From: an uncultured Pelagibacteraceae bacterium
Lineage (GTDB): Bacteria > Pseudomonadota > Alphaproteobacteria > Pelagibacterales > Pelagibacteraceae
Assembly: GCA_902555435.1 (NCBI GenBank)
Contig: CACDRL010000001.1
Span: forward strand, 129,758 to 193,757
Direction of reading: 5' to 3'
DNA length: 64,000 bases
Shown here: positions 17,350 to 26,311 of the stretch, one piece after another
How positions within the stretch are numbered: the first letter of the stretch is position 1
How the letters are laid out: each line of letters begins with the position of its first letter
The notes under the pieces: generated by a model
Database searches by the model: none
The model's input: only the letters and a program-made list of their open reading frames with translations
Told to the model about the DNA's origin: nothing
Made by a program: the position numbers and the translations under genes

Positions 17350-18657
17350 TTATAAAGTTTTAGCAAATTGTTTTAACAATTTAGCTGCACCTTTATCCAT
17401 GTTCTTCAATCCTTTTTCGATAGATATTTTACCGTTTAACATAGGCTCAACATTTTCGTAAATTACTTCACGAATTTGTGGCCAGTTACCAGCTCTATAT
17501 CCACCAGGAATAGTCGAACCTTCTAAGCTTAATTGTTCACCAACTGCTTTATGATATGGAGAAGCTCTATAGAAGTTTATAGTTTCAGCTAACTCTATAC
17601 CACCTTTAGTTACTGCAGAGTAACCAGTCATATTGTGATAATACAGATCCATTTCTGGAGAACCCATAAATTCTATAAACTTAGCAAGTCCTTTGTACTC
17701 TTCTTCTGTATGACCATTTAATATCCAGTTAGCAGCACCACCAATAAATGTTGGATACTCTTTACCACCTGTTACAGAATCCCAATAAGGAATATGGTTT
17801 ACTGTAAAGTTAGGAACAACACCTTTCATTCCACCGAACGATGCAGCTGAACCAAACCAAAACGCAGCTTCACCAGCTATAAATGGAGCTTGGTTATCTC
17901 CCCATGCTCTTCCTTTATAACCATAAAGGCCTTTTTCATACCACTCTTTAACTTTCTTCCAGTGCATTACAAATGCATCTGTTTCAGCAAATAAAGTTTT
18001 TGTTGGAACAGCATCGTAACCATTGTTTCCATCTGTCATAAGTAAGTTATGTCTTGAAAAGAAATTTTCTGTCCAGATCCAAGGAAAGTGACTTTGAACT
18101 AAAGGTATGTATCCAGCAGCTTTAATTTTTGGAGCCATAGCCTCAAATTCTTCGTAAGTTTTTGGTACTGATTCAATTCCAACTTCTTTCAAAATATCCA
18201 TGTTTGCATACATCAAACAAGTTGAACTATTGAACGGTACACCGATCATTTTTCCATCAGAGTCTGCATAGAAATTTTTAATTCCTGGAATATAATTGTC
18301 TGCATCAACTTTAATTCCATATTTCTCTGCCATTTCTTCAAAACCAATAACAACACCATTTTTAACTTGCGCTACCATTATCGCAGCACCAGCATCATAA
18401 ACCTGTGAATAGTGCGGTTGGTCTCCAGCTCTAAATGCAGCAATAGTTGCTGCCATGTTATCTTCATAACTTCCTTTACCTGTAGGAATGACCGTATATT
18501 GATCTTGTGAAGCATTAAATCTATTTGCAATTTCAATAATTACATCACCAAGAAAACCACTGTTTCCATACCACCAATGAATTTCCGTCTTTGAGTAGCT
18601 GTGCGATGTAAAAGAGAATGTAAATAGAATTGTTAAAATACTAAGTATTTTTTTCAT
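17350..18657 (-). CDS. ugpB: glycerol-3-phosphate-binding periplasmic protein UgpB
   Basis: Periplasmic binding protein of 435 residues, usual size for UgpB. The signal peptide covers about residues 1-22 (MKK, hydrophobic core, then small residues), and the mature part starts KTEIHWWYG, close to UgpB proteins. GKGSYEDNMAATIAAFRAG and FIGGAANWILNG are also family-like. It binds sn-glycerol-3-phosphate or glycerophosphodiesters. A promoter candidate at 18685-18713 drives it. An sn-1 sugar-type binding protein is the alternative, but ugpQ at the end of the operon favours glycerol phosphate. Confidence 0.87.
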   Translation of the reverse strand: MKKILSILTILFTFSFTSHSYSKTEIHWWYGNSGFLGDVIIEIANRFNASQDQYTVIPTGKGSYEDNMAATIAAFRAGDQPHYSQVYDAGAAIMVAQVKNGVVIGFEEMAEKYGIKVDADNYIPGIKNFYADSDGKMIGVPFNSSTCLMYANMDILKEVGIESVPKTYEEFEAMAPKIKAAGYIPLVQSHFPWIWTENFFSRHNLLMTDGNNGYDAVPTKTLFAETDAFVMHWKKVKEWYEKGLYGYKGRAWGDNQAPFIAGEAAFWFGSAASFGGMKGVVPNFTVNHIPYWDSVTGGKEYPTFIGGAANWILNGHTEEEYKGLAKFIEFMGSPEMDLYYHNMTGYSAVTKGGIELAETINFYRASPYHKAVGEQLSLEGSTIPGGYRAGNWPQIREVIYENVEPMLNGKISIEKGLKNMDKGAAKLLKQFAKTL

Positions 18658-18684
18658 TTTTTCCCTCTCTTTTTAATTTATGTA

Positions 18685-18725
18685 TTTACAATGAAGTAAA
18701 ATATAAATGTTAAGATATCGTTAAA
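18685..18725 (-). promoter_or_regulatory. ugpB promoter with 11-bp-spaced repeat at the -35
   Basis: On the minus strand TTAACA (18713-18708), 17 bases, TGTAAA (18690-18685). The weak -35 overlaps two near-copies of a hexamer, TTTAAC and CTTAAC, whose starts are 11 bases apart. An 11-base repeat period across a weak -35 is the geometry of PhoB sites, though the bases do not match the CTGTCAT consensus well. Phosphate control of ugp is known in other bacteria; here it is an inference. Confidence 0.35.
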
Positions 18726-18779
18726 TTAAGGTTACTTAAATATTAAAATATATTATTTTTCTAAATCAGGTTGTATCTA

Positions 18780-19907
18780 TTAATAACTTTTAAGAAATTT
18801 TAATCTTCCAATTATTTCATCTCTATCCATGTAATATCCTTGGAGATGTCTATGACCAGAATTAGGATCAAACTCTGTTCTTCCATGAAGTAATCTTCTA
18901 TTGTTAAATGAAAAAATATCACCTGGCTCTAGTCTAAAATTAATTTGAAATTTAGCATCATGCAATAAATTTCCAAATCGATGATGAGCTTTATAAACTG
19001 AGTCCATTATATCTGGATGACAATCAAGAGCATCTAGTGTTGCAATACTATAACGAATATCATTGTAATCTCCGTCTTTAGTTAGTGATATTGCTGTACC
19101 ATAAACACTTCTGATTGCTTCTTGAGTGTAGTCTTTATCTCTAAATTTTAGTGGAGTATTTACCAATATATCAAAAGTATCTTTTTCGTTATTTCTTAAA
19201 TAATCTGCTACAGCAAATGCATCTACAGCTGAGGAGTCACCACCCTTCGCTGAATTTATTAAACAATGTAAAAATTGATAACCAGGTGGGTTTTCAAACC
19301 AAGGCAAATCCATATGATTTCTTAAAGCGTGCGCTGTGTATGCGGAGTTATTTGGTTTTGGAATATTAATTACTTCAAAGGGGGTATTAAAAAATGTCTC
19401 TCGTGTATGACTAATACGATTTAAAACTTTTAATGCAGAATTTTTTTCTATCGGTGCATTTTTAACTATAGCTATACCAGTATAATGTAAAAGTTCTAAC
19501 CACTTAACCAATCCTTCATCTGAATTTATAATTTCATCGTGATCAATTTGAATTGATTTTAAATTTTTTTGTAATGAACTATCCCATAACTTGTATGGAG
19601 AAACATATTTTTGCTTATTTTTTATGGTATAACAATTTTCTCTAAGCCAATTAGGATCATAACAACTTGTATGATCTCCTTCACTCCATTCAATTTCTAA
19701 TTTTCCATCTGAACTTATGCAATATTTTGCAGGATTAATGTTTTGCGAGACTTCCAAAATATTAAACATTCTGTGTCTTGAGTCTTTATCATGAGCAGTT
19801 GGACAATTATCTCTAAGCCAAAGATAATTAAACTTGCTTTCCTCACCATCATTCCAAATAACTTTTAAATATGTTGAATTTTTTTCTAGTTTAGAAATTG
19901 AGCTCAC
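18780..19907 (-). CDS. Fe(II)/2-oxoglutarate oxygenase of the gamma-butyrobetaine hydroxylase family
   Basis: 375 residues: an N-terminal GBBH-type domain (WLRDNC at 30-35) followed by a TauD-type catalytic domain. Iron ligands are H198 and D200 (NHMDLPW) and H341 (LLHGRTE), with the 2-oxoglutarate arginine near 353. Family enzymes hydroxylate gamma-butyrobetaine to carnitine, trimethyllysine, or (TmpA) 2-trimethylaminoethylphosphonate. Of the zinc ligands of human BBOX1 only the first Cys (C35) and the His (H79) have counterparts; the middle two cysteines are absent. Start is GTG at 19907. It is divergent from proXWV, which supports a quaternary-amine substrate. Hydroxylation of gamma-butyrobetaine would feed the carnitine genes at 24-26 kb; a TmpA role would pair with the HD protein at 27.1 kb. 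Confidence 0.82.
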   Translation of the reverse strand: MSSISKLEKNSTYLKVIWNDGEESKFNYLWLRDNCPTAHDKDSRHRMFNILEVSQNINPAKYCISSDGKLEIEWSEGDHTSCYDPNWLRENCYTIKNKQKYVSPYKLWDSSLQKNLKSIQIDHDEIINSDEGLVKWLELLHYTGIAIVKNAPIEKNSALKVLNRISHTRETFFNTPFEVINIPKPNNSAYTAHALRNHMDLPWFENPPGYQFLHCLINSAKGGDSSAVDAFAVADYLRNNEKDTFDILVNTPLKFRDKDYTQEAIRSVYGTAISLTKDGDYNDIRYSIATLDALDCHPDIMDSVYKAHHRFGNLLHDAKFQINFRLEPGDIFSFNNRRLLHGRTEFDPNSGHRHLQGYYMDRDEIIGRLKFLKSY

Positions 19908-20037
19908 ACCTAATTTTTATATAAAAGAGTAATCAAATCAACTCAATTAATAGTTGTATTTATAATTCAAAGCTTGTTTTTTATCTACATTCATTATTAA
20001 CTCTCAGAATTAAAACTTAACCTTAAGGAGATAATTA

Positions 20038-21054
20038 ATGAAGTTTTTAAAGAAATTAACAATCTCAATTTTCCTTCTGTCATCTTTGATTGCGACAAGT
20101 GCAAATGCTGGCGACTGTAAAGCAAGATTGGGAGATTTTGACTGGAGTAGTGCTAACATCCATACGGCAATTACTACTTTTATTCTTGAAAAAGGATACG
20201 GGTGTGAAGTTTCTGTAACTAAAGGAAGTACTACCCCAATAATGGCTGCTCATTACGACGGTCAATTAGATGTTATTACAGAAGTTTGGTATGACAACAT
20301 TATTGCTAATTACGAGCCACATGAAAAGGCTGGCACTATTATTAATATTGGAGTCAACACTCCTGACTCACAACAAGCTTTCTATGTAGATAAAACAACA
20401 GCTGATAAATACAATTTGAAATCAGTTGATGATATGAAAGATCCAAAAATTGCAGCTTTATTTAAAGACCCAGAAGATCCTTCAAAAGGACGTATGACTA
20501 GCTGTATATCTGGTTGGACTTGTTATACTGTAAACTTGGTTAAACAAATAGAGTATGGTTTAGATGAATACTATACTAACTTTGATCCAGGTTCAGGTGG
20601 AGCATTAGATGCTGCTATAGCAGGAGCTTTTGCCAAGAAAAAACCAATCTTTACATATTACTGGGCGCCAACTGGTTTAATGGGTAAAGTTGACCTAGTT
20701 AGACTTACAGAACCAAAATTTGATTCTGATTGTTGGAATTCTATGTCTGCAGTTGTTGAAGATATTAAAGCAAACGGACCAGATGCTTACAAAAAAAGCT
20801 GTGCATGTGAATATAGAGATATGGCTTTGACAAAATCTGTTTTAACTGATTGGGCGAAAGCTAATCCTAAAGAAACTGATTTCTTAAAGAAATATACTAT
20901 TCCAACAGCTACAGTTAACAAAATGTTAGCTTTTTACGAAGATGAGTCAGATGGTGATATGGAACTTACCGCGATGCACTTCTTAAAAAATGAAAGTATG
21001 TGGAAAGATTGGGTGCCAGCAGACGTTGCTAAAAAAGTTAGCGCCGCTCTATAA
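20038..21054 (+). CDS. proX: glycine betaine/quaternary amine-binding periplasmic protein ProX-like
   Basis: Binding protein of 338 residues in the OpuAC/ProX family. A signal peptide ends at about residue 24 (ATSANA, then GDC). Aromatic-rich stretches such as DFDWSSANIH, EVWYDN and YYWAPTG are the type of residues that form the cation-pi cage for trimethylammonium groups. Start is ATG at 20038 with AAGGAG a few bases upstream. It leads proX-proW-proV and is followed by a strong terminator-like hairpin. The ligand could be glycine betaine, carnitine, gamma-butyrobetaine or choline; the catabolic neighbours favour more than one. Confidence 0.88.
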   Translation: MKFLKKLTISIFLLSSLIATSANAGDCKARLGDFDWSSANIHTAITTFILEKGYGCEVSVTKGSTTPIMAAHYDGQLDVITEVWYDNIIANYEPHEKAGTIINIGVNTPDSQQAFYVDKTTADKYNLKSVDDMKDPKIAALFKDPEDPSKGRMTSCISGWTCYTVNLVKQIEYGLDEYYTNFDPGSGGALDAAIAGAFAKKKPIFTYYWAPTGLMGKVDLVRLTEPKFDSDCWNSMSAVVEDIKANGPDAYKKSCACEYRDMALTKSVLTDWAKANPKETDFLKKYTIPTATVNKMLAFYEDESDGDMELTAMHFLKNESMWKDWVPADVAKKVSAAL

Positions 21055-21075
21055 TCCAATATCCTAAATAATTAT

Positions 21076-21104
21076 GAAAGAGCCCTTCGGGGCTCTTTCT
21101 TTAA
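21076..21104 (+). terminator. UUCG-loop terminator/attenuator after proX
   Basis: Perfect 10-bp stem (21076-21085 with 21090-21099) capped by a TTCG tetraloop, followed by TTTTAATT-like T-rich sequence. It lies 22 bases after the proX stop and about 19 bases before proW. It is the best-formed hairpin in the window and should make proX transcripts more abundant or more stable than proWV. Confidence 0.88.
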
Positions 21105-21117
21105 TTAGATTTAAATT

Positions 21118-22149
21118 ATGGAAGCATTAAAAAAAAATAAAAAAATATTTTTTAATATTGGTTTGCTCGTTATCTTTGTATGGTTATTAATAACTAGTTA
21201 TTCTCAATCAAAAAGAAAACCTGACAATATTGGAGAATTATTAAATGATTTTTCATGGTTAGGGGGTAAATGGCCAAAGTGGCTAGATTTACCATTAATG
21301 AATTGGATCAATGTTGGTTTCAAAACACTTAATGAAAAATATGGGTACATATTTGAAGCTATTAATAATGTTCTTCTTTATATGTTAATGCTTGTAAAAA
21401 ACTTTTTAATTCAAGCTCCATGGCCATTGGTTATACTTGGTGTAGTAGTTCTAACTTATTTTGCAAGTGGAAGAAAAGTTGGAACGACAGTATTTGTAGG
21501 GTTTTGTACTTTTTTTATAGGGTTTCTTCACCCAATATTTTGGCAAAAAGCAATTGAAACTACAGCAATAATGTTAATTGGAATATTTCTTTGTGTTGTT
21601 GCGGGCATTCCATTGGGAATAGCGATGGCAAGAAGCGTAAGAACAAGAAATGTAATTTTACCAGTTTTAGATTTAATGCAAACTATTCCTAGTTTCTGTT
21701 ACTTAATTCCTGGTATTATGTTATTTGGCTTAGGAGCAGTTCCTGCGATCATAGCTACATTTATTTATGCGGTTCCTCCTTTAGTAAGACTTACAGATTT
21801 GGGTATAAGACTAGTTGATACTGAGGTTATTGAAGCTGCAGATGCATTTGGTGCAAGTAAAAAACAAAAGCTATGGGGGGTGCAAATGCCATTAGCTTTA
21901 CCTAATATAATGCAAGGTATTAATCAGTGTACAATGATGGCATTAGCTATGGTAGTTATTGCATCGATGATAGGAACTAGAGGTTTGGGGGATGAAGTTT
22001 TACTTGGACTTCAACAATTAAATGTGGGAAGAGCTGCTGAAGCAGGAATTGCAATTGTACTTTTAGCAATTGTTCTTGATAGGATAACTCAGTCTTACGG
22101 AGAAACTCTGCAAGAGAGAACAGCTCCAAATACAAAGAAAGGTAAATAA
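21118..22149 (+). CDS. proW: glycine betaine ABC transporter permease ProW-like
   Basis: Inner-membrane permease of the ProU-type importer, 343 residues. After a long N-terminal part with hydrophobic segments the transport domain shows MQTIPSFCYLIPGIMLFG and an EAA-type loop, EAADAFGASKKQKLWGVQMP. Both are characteristic of ProW/OpuAB. Start is ATG at 21118 right after the proX hairpin. Its stop overlaps the proV ATG by one base (TAATG), so the permease and ATPase are translationally coupled. Confidence 0.9.
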   Translation: MEALKKNKKIFFNIGLLVIFVWLLITSYSQSKRKPDNIGELLNDFSWLGGKWPKWLDLPLMNWINVGFKTLNEKYGYIFEAINNVLLYMLMLVKNFLIQAPWPLVILGVVVLTYFASGRKVGTTVFVGFCTFFIGFLHPIFWQKAIETTAIMLIGIFLCVVAGIPLGIAMARSVRTRNVILPVLDLMQTIPSFCYLIPGIMLFGLGAVPAIIATFIYAVPPLVRLTDLGIRLVDTEVIEAADAFGASKKQKLWGVQMPLALPNIMQGINQCTMMALAMVVIASMIGTRGLGDEVLLGLQQLNVGRAAEAGIAIVLLAIVLDRITQSYGETLQERTAPNTKKGK

Positions 22150-23174
22150 TGTCTAAAATTGAGATTAACAATGTTTATAAAATCTTCGGTAGTAATCCTC
22201 AATCTGTAATGCCTATGGTAAAAGGTGGGGCTAACAAAGAGGAGGTTTTAGAACAAACTGGTCATACAGTTGGTCTTGATGATGTTTCATTAAAAATAGA
22301 AGAAGGTGAAACTTTTGTTTGTATGGGTTTGTCAGGATCTGGAAAATCAACCCTAATTAGGCATTTAAATAGATTAATTGATCCAACAGACGGTGAGATC
22401 TTAGTTGAAGGTACAAATGTTATGTCTTTCAATAAAGATCAACTGATTGAATTTAGAAGACACAAAATGAGTATGGTGTTTCAAAGATTTGGCTTATTCC
22501 CTCATAAAACAGTTATACAAAACGTCGGTTATGGGCTGGAAATGCAAGGCAAACCTGAAGATGAGAGAAACAGAGTTGCGATGGAAAAAATTGATGCTGT
22601 CGGATTAAATGGATTTGAAAATCAATTTCCAAATCAATTATCAGGTGGAATGCAACAACGTGTTGGTTTAGCAAGAGCTCTTGCTACAGACAGTGATATT
22701 ATGCTTATGGATGAAGCTTTCAGTGCGTTAGATCCACTGATTAGAAGTGATATGCAAAAACAGTTACTTGATCTACAATCAGAATTAAAAAAAACTATTG
22801 TATTTATTACTCACGACTTAGATGAATCTCTTAGACTTGGTGATCATATTGGAATACTAAATGCTGGAAAATTAGTTCAAGTTGGAACTCCCGTGGATAT
22901 CATTATGAACCCAGCAGATGATTATGTAAAAGCTTTTGTAAAAGATGTAAATAGAGCAAAAGTTATTAAAGCCAAAGTTATTATGAAAGATATTAATAAT
23001 GCTAATGATATAGATAAGTCCAGTTTAATAAAAGTAAATGAAGATCAGTTTATTGAGGAATTCCTACCACAAATAGTTTGTTCTAATTCAAACTGCGAAG
23101 TGGTAGATAAAAGTGGAAATGTTAAAGGCTATATATCTAATAAAGAATTACAGTCATCTTTAACAAAATCATAA
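22149..23174 (+). CDS. proV: glycine betaine ABC transporter ATP-binding protein ProV-like
   Basis: ATPase of 341 residues for the betaine importer. Walker A GLSGSGKST at 60-68, signature LSGGMQQR (the GMQQR variant is typical of ProV), Walker B end with MDEAFSALDP, and VFITHDLDE. The N-terminal region before Walker A is about 25 residues longer than in most ABC ATPases, as in other ProV proteins. The C-terminal end holds a short CBS-like segment (VVDKSGNVKGYISNKEL), shorter than the two full CBS domains of some osmosensory ProV, which suggests a nutrient-uptake rather than osmotic role. The SDR gene follows after three bases. Confidence 0.92.
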   Translation: MSKIEINNVYKIFGSNPQSVMPMVKGGANKEEVLEQTGHTVGLDDVSLKIEEGETFVCMGLSGSGKSTLIRHLNRLIDPTDGEILVEGTNVMSFNKDQLIEFRRHKMSMVFQRFGLFPHKTVIQNVGYGLEMQGKPEDERNRVAMEKIDAVGLNGFENQFPNQLSGGMQQRVGLARALATDSDIMLMDEAFSALDPLIRSDMQKQLLDLQSELKKTIVFITHDLDESLRLGDHIGILNAGKLVQVGTPVDIIMNPADDYVKAFVKDVNRAKVIKAKVIMKDINNANDIDKSSLIKVNEDQFIEEFLPQIVCSNSNCEVVDKSGNVKGYISNKELQSSLTKS

Positions 23175-23177
23175 TTA

Positions 23178-23966
23178 ATGGTTAACCAATCATTAAAGAA
23201 TAAAAAAATAATAATTTCTGCAGGAGCATCTGGAATAGGTTTAGCTACAGCCAAATTATGTCTTGCACGCGGAGCATATGTTTATCTTTGTGATATTGAC
23301 ACTAAATCTTTAAACAAACTCAATAAACATCCTTTAAAAAACAAAAGATTGTTTGGATACGCATGTGATGCCTCAGATGAAAATCAAGTTTCAGATTTAT
23401 TTAAAAATATAAATAAAAAAACAAAAAAAATCGATGCTTTAATAAATAATGTTGGAATTGCCGGACCAACTGGATCTCTTGAAAAATTAAAATCTAAAGA
23501 TTGGGAAAATACCCTACATGTAGATGTAAATAGCCACTTCTATTTCACAAAAAAAGCTATTCCATTACTTAAAAAATCTAAAAATGGTTCAATAATCAAT
23601 ATTTCATCAACAGCTGGAATTCTTGGTTTTCCTCTTAGGTCTCCTTATGCTGCAAGTAAATGGGCAATAATTGGAGTTACAAAAACCTTGGCTATGGAGC
23701 TTGGCAAATTTAACATTAGAGTGAACGCAGTGTGTCCCGGAACAATTAAGGGAGACAGAATGAAAAGAGTTATAAAAGATAAAGCAAAATTTACTAAAGT
23801 TTCAACAAAAGTAATTGAAAAAGATTTTGTTTCAATGAGCTCAATGAAACAATGGATTTTGGAGGAGGATATTGGAAAAATGTGTTCTTTTCTAATTTCT
23901 GATGACTCAAGCAAAGTTTCTGGACAGGTAATTTCTGTTGATGGTCACACAGAAAGAAATGATTAG
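23178..23966 (+). CDS. short-chain dehydrogenase/reductase
   Basis: Classical SDR of 262 residues. The cofactor loop GASGIG is at 16-21, NNVGIAG is the NAG-type motif, and the catalytic set is Ser in NISSTAG, Tyr and Lys in YAASK (about 158-162). C-terminal SVDGHTERND matches the usual end. It begins three bases after proV on the same strand, so it is likely co-transcribed with the betaine importer. It may oxidise a 3-hydroxy quaternary amine or a hydroxyacid; no more specific assignment is supported. It converges on the carnitine dehydrogenase gene with one base between the stops. Confidence 0.85.
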   Translation: MVNQSLKNKKIIISAGASGIGLATAKLCLARGAYVYLCDIDTKSLNKLNKHPLKNKRLFGYACDASDENQVSDLFKNINKKTKKIDALINNVGIAGPTGSLEKLKSKDWENTLHVDVNSHFYFTKKAIPLLKKSKNGSIINISSTAGILGFPLRSPYAASKWAIIGVTKTLAMELGKFNIRVNAVCPGTIKGDRMKRVIKDKAKFTKVSTKVIEKDFVSMSSMKQWILEEDIGKMCSFLISDDSSKVSGQVISVDGHTERND

Positions 23967-23967
23967 T

Positions 23968-24909
23968 TTATCTTAATTTTTTTTCGTATTTTTTTCTAAG
24001 CTTTTGAAGCTCAACTAAATATTCATCTCTAATATTTGAGATTTTGGTAACTGATTTTCCTTTAGATTGTTTTTTCGTTCCTTTAACTAATCTATCAATT
24101 AACTTATTTGATAATTTTGGAGCCTTAAGTTTTGTCCATGGAAGTTTTAAAGCTGGTCCAAATTGTTCTAACATGTGTCTCATACCAGCTTTTCCTCCAG
24201 CTAAATGAAAAGTTAGAAAGGTTCCCATTAATGACCATCTTAAACCTGGTCCATCTTCGATTGCTCTATCTAAATCCTCTGTAGTTGCGTGACCTTCGTT
24301 AATAATGTGTAGCCCTTCTCTCCACAAAGCTTCCTGCAATCTATCCGATAAATAACCTGGTAACTCATGTTTAACCATTATTGGATTCATAGAAATTGAT
24401 TTATAAAATTTTTTAGCCAAATTTAAATTTTTTTTTGAAGTTCTCTTACCTGGAACAATTTCTACAGCAGGCAATAAATAGACAGGATTAAATGGATGTC
24501 CAATTATTCCCCTCTCTGGATTTTTACATTTAGAATAAATTCTTGTTGGTAGCAATCCTGATGAACTTGATGAAATAATTGCACTAGGTTTAGAATATTT
24601 TCCAATAGTGCGCATCAACTTAGTTTTTAAAGTATAATTTTCAGTTGCACATTCTTGAATAAAATCTGCATCCCTTAAAGCTTCATCAATAGAAGTAAAA
24701 TATTTAAAATTTTTAAGATTAATTGTTTTTTTATTGAAAAGTTTTTTTACATATGGCCAAGTTCTTTTAATCTCAGTAATTAAATTTTTTTTTATTTTAA
24801 TATCTTTGTCATAAGCATGAACAATTTTATTATGAGCTAAACATCTGATGATCCAGCCTGCGCCTATTACTCCAGTTCCGATAACTGCTATATTTTTTAT
24901 TTGAGACAT
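23968..24909 (-). CDS. lcdH: L-carnitine dehydrogenase-like 3-hydroxyacyl-CoA dehydrogenase family protein
   Basis: Oxidises L-carnitine to 3-dehydrocarnitine with NAD. The 313-residue protein has the Rossmann loop GTGVIGAG at 11-18, the SSSSSGLLPTR segment, IIGHPFNPVYLLPAVEIV and EDGPGLRWSLMG. The last two are recognisable features of the carnitine dehydrogenase branch within this superfamily. Its ATG overlaps the stop of the upstream BKACE gene by one base. BKACE plus a thioesterase next door complete the known carnitine-to-glycine-betaine route. Some bacterial versions are fused to the thioesterase; here they are separate genes. Confidence 0.85.
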   Translation of the reverse strand: MSQIKNIAVIGTGVIGAGWIIRCLAHNKIVHAYDKDIKIKKNLITEIKRTWPYVKKLFNKKTINLKNFKYFTSIDEALRDADFIQECATENYTLKTKLMRTIGKYSKPSAIISSSSSGLLPTRIYSKCKNPERGIIGHPFNPVYLLPAVEIVPGKRTSKKNLNLAKKFYKSISMNPIMVKHELPGYLSDRLQEALWREGLHIINEGHATTEDLDRAIEDGPGLRWSLMGTFLTFHLAGGKAGMRHMLEQFGPALKLPWTKLKAPKLSNKLIDRLVKGTKKQSKGKSVTKISNIRDEYLVELQKLRKKYEKKLR

Positions 24910-25796
24910 TACTTGTGTTTAACAAGTTTTAACTTTTCTCTAGTTTCTGCTGGTGTCATTGGGGCATAGCCAAGTTCATCTATAATTCTTACAGCTTTTT
25001 CTACCAATTGAGCGTTAGTAGCTAATTTACCTTTGGATAAATATAAATTATCCTCTAAACCGACTCTTGGGTTACCTCCCATCAAAACAGTTTGAGCAAC
25101 AAAAGGCATTTCATTTTTTGAAATTGCAAACCCTGACCAAATTCCTTCTTTTGGCATAATATCTTTCATGGCTTGCATAGCTAATGTCGTTGCAGGAGCA
25201 CCCCATGGTATTCCTAAACACATTTGAAACATTGGCGGATCACTTAATAATCCCTCTTTATATAATTGAGCACCAAACCACATATTTCCTAAATCAAATG
25301 CTTCTATTTCTGGCTTAACACCTATTTCTTTTAATTTTTTTGCAGCTTTTCTCAAATCATTTGGGGTATTAACTGTAATAACTGAGCTATCACCAAAATT
25401 TAAAGTTCCAGCATCTAATGTACAAATTTCAGGTAAAAACTGTTCAGCATTTGCAATTCTTTCCATAACATTTGCCATATCCGTCATAGGGCCAAAGTCT
25501 AAAGGATTGTCTCCCTGTCCTATATCTAAATCTCCACCCATTCCAGTTGTTAAATTTAATATTACATCTTTGTCACTTGAACGAATTCTATCAACTACTT
25601 CTTTATATAATTCTAATCTTCTGCTAGGTGTTCCATCTTCCTCTCTTACATGAATATGTGCAATTGCAGCTCCAGCTTTAGCGGCCTCAATTGACGCTTT
25701 TGCAATTTGTTCTGGGGTTTTAGGTAAATCTGGATGCTTACTTGCTGTATCTCCTGACCCAGTAACAGCACACGATATGAATACCTTGTTGTTCAT
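24909..25796 (-). CDS. beta-keto acid cleavage enzyme (BKACE, DUF849), probable 3-dehydrocarnitine cleavage
   Basis: BKACE enzymes condense a beta-keto acid with acetyl-CoA to give acetoacetate and a CoA ester. In carnitine degradation the product is betainyl-CoA. The 295-residue protein has the zinc-binding AHIHVRE motif (H47, H49), LNLTTGMGG, ECTLDAGTLNFG-like text and a conserved GGNPRVGLEDN near the C-terminus, all family marks. It is the first gene of a two-gene minus-strand unit with carnitine dehydrogenase and is divergent from the thioesterase across 47 bases. Other BKACE substrates exist, so the carnitine role rests on the neighbours. Confidence 0.85.
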   Translation of the reverse strand: MNNKVFISCAVTGSGDTASKHPDLPKTPEQIAKASIEAAKAGAAIAHIHVREEDGTPSRRLELYKEVVDRIRSSDKDVILNLTTGMGGDLDIGQGDNPLDFGPMTDMANVMERIANAEQFLPEICTLDAGTLNFGDSSVITVNTPNDLRKAAKKLKEIGVKPEIEAFDLGNMWFGAQLYKEGLLSDPPMFQMCLGIPWGAPATTLAMQAMKDIMPKEGIWSGFAISKNEMPFVAQTVLMGGNPRVGLEDNLYLSKGKLATNAQLVEKAVRIIDELGYAPMTPAETREKLKLVKHK

Positions 25797-25843
25797 TTTA
25801 AGTAAGATTTATACTATTATAAAAAGGTCGAGGGAATAAAAAA

Positions 25844-26311
25844 ATGTCTTTTCACATAACAAATCTAACAATTAAAAAAGATTGGACTGATTATAACAAT
25901 CATATGAACATGGCTTACTATGTCCTAGTTTTTGATCAGACGTGGGAGATAATACTTGAAAAATTTAGGATGGGTGAAAAATCTGCAAAGGATAGTCTAA
26001 GGAGCACCATGGTTGTTGAAACTCGTACCACATATGATGGTGAAGTTAAAGAGGGCGATGAAGTTGAAATTGTTTTAACCTTCTTTGATCATGATAAAAA
26101 GAGATTACATTTCAAGATGGAAATGATTGAAAAATCATCAAAAAAATTATCGGCAACTATTGAAATGTTAGCGCTTTATATTGATCTTAGTAAAAGAAAA
26201 GTTACTGAGTTTGAAGAAGAAAAAATTAAAATTATGGATGACTTTATTAATGAAAATAAAGATGAATTTAATTCTAACAATTTAGCAATTATTGGAAAAC
26301 TCAAAAAATGA
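25844..26311 (+). CDS. hotdog-fold thioesterase, probable betainyl-CoA thioesterase
   Basis: A 155-residue single-domain hotdog protein of the 4-hydroxybenzoyl-CoA thioesterase class; the active-site region reads DWTDYNNHMN (13-22). With carnitine dehydrogenase and BKACE adjacent, hydrolysis of betainyl-CoA to glycine betaine is the most likely job. Start is ATG at 25844 behind a GAGGG sequence. It opens a plus-strand operon: thioesterase, TauD-type oxygenase (four-base overlap), HD oxygenase (three-base gap) and GMC oxidoreductase (four-base overlap). This links carnitine degradation with the oxygenase pair. Confidence 0.8.
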   Translation: MSFHITNLTIKKDWTDYNNHMNMAYYVLVFDQTWEIILEKFRMGEKSAKDSLRSTMVVETRTTYDGEVKEGDEVEIVLTFFDHDKKRLHFKMEMIEKSSKKLSATIEMLALYIDLSKRKVTEFEEEKIKIMDDFINENKDEFNSNNLAIIGKLKK

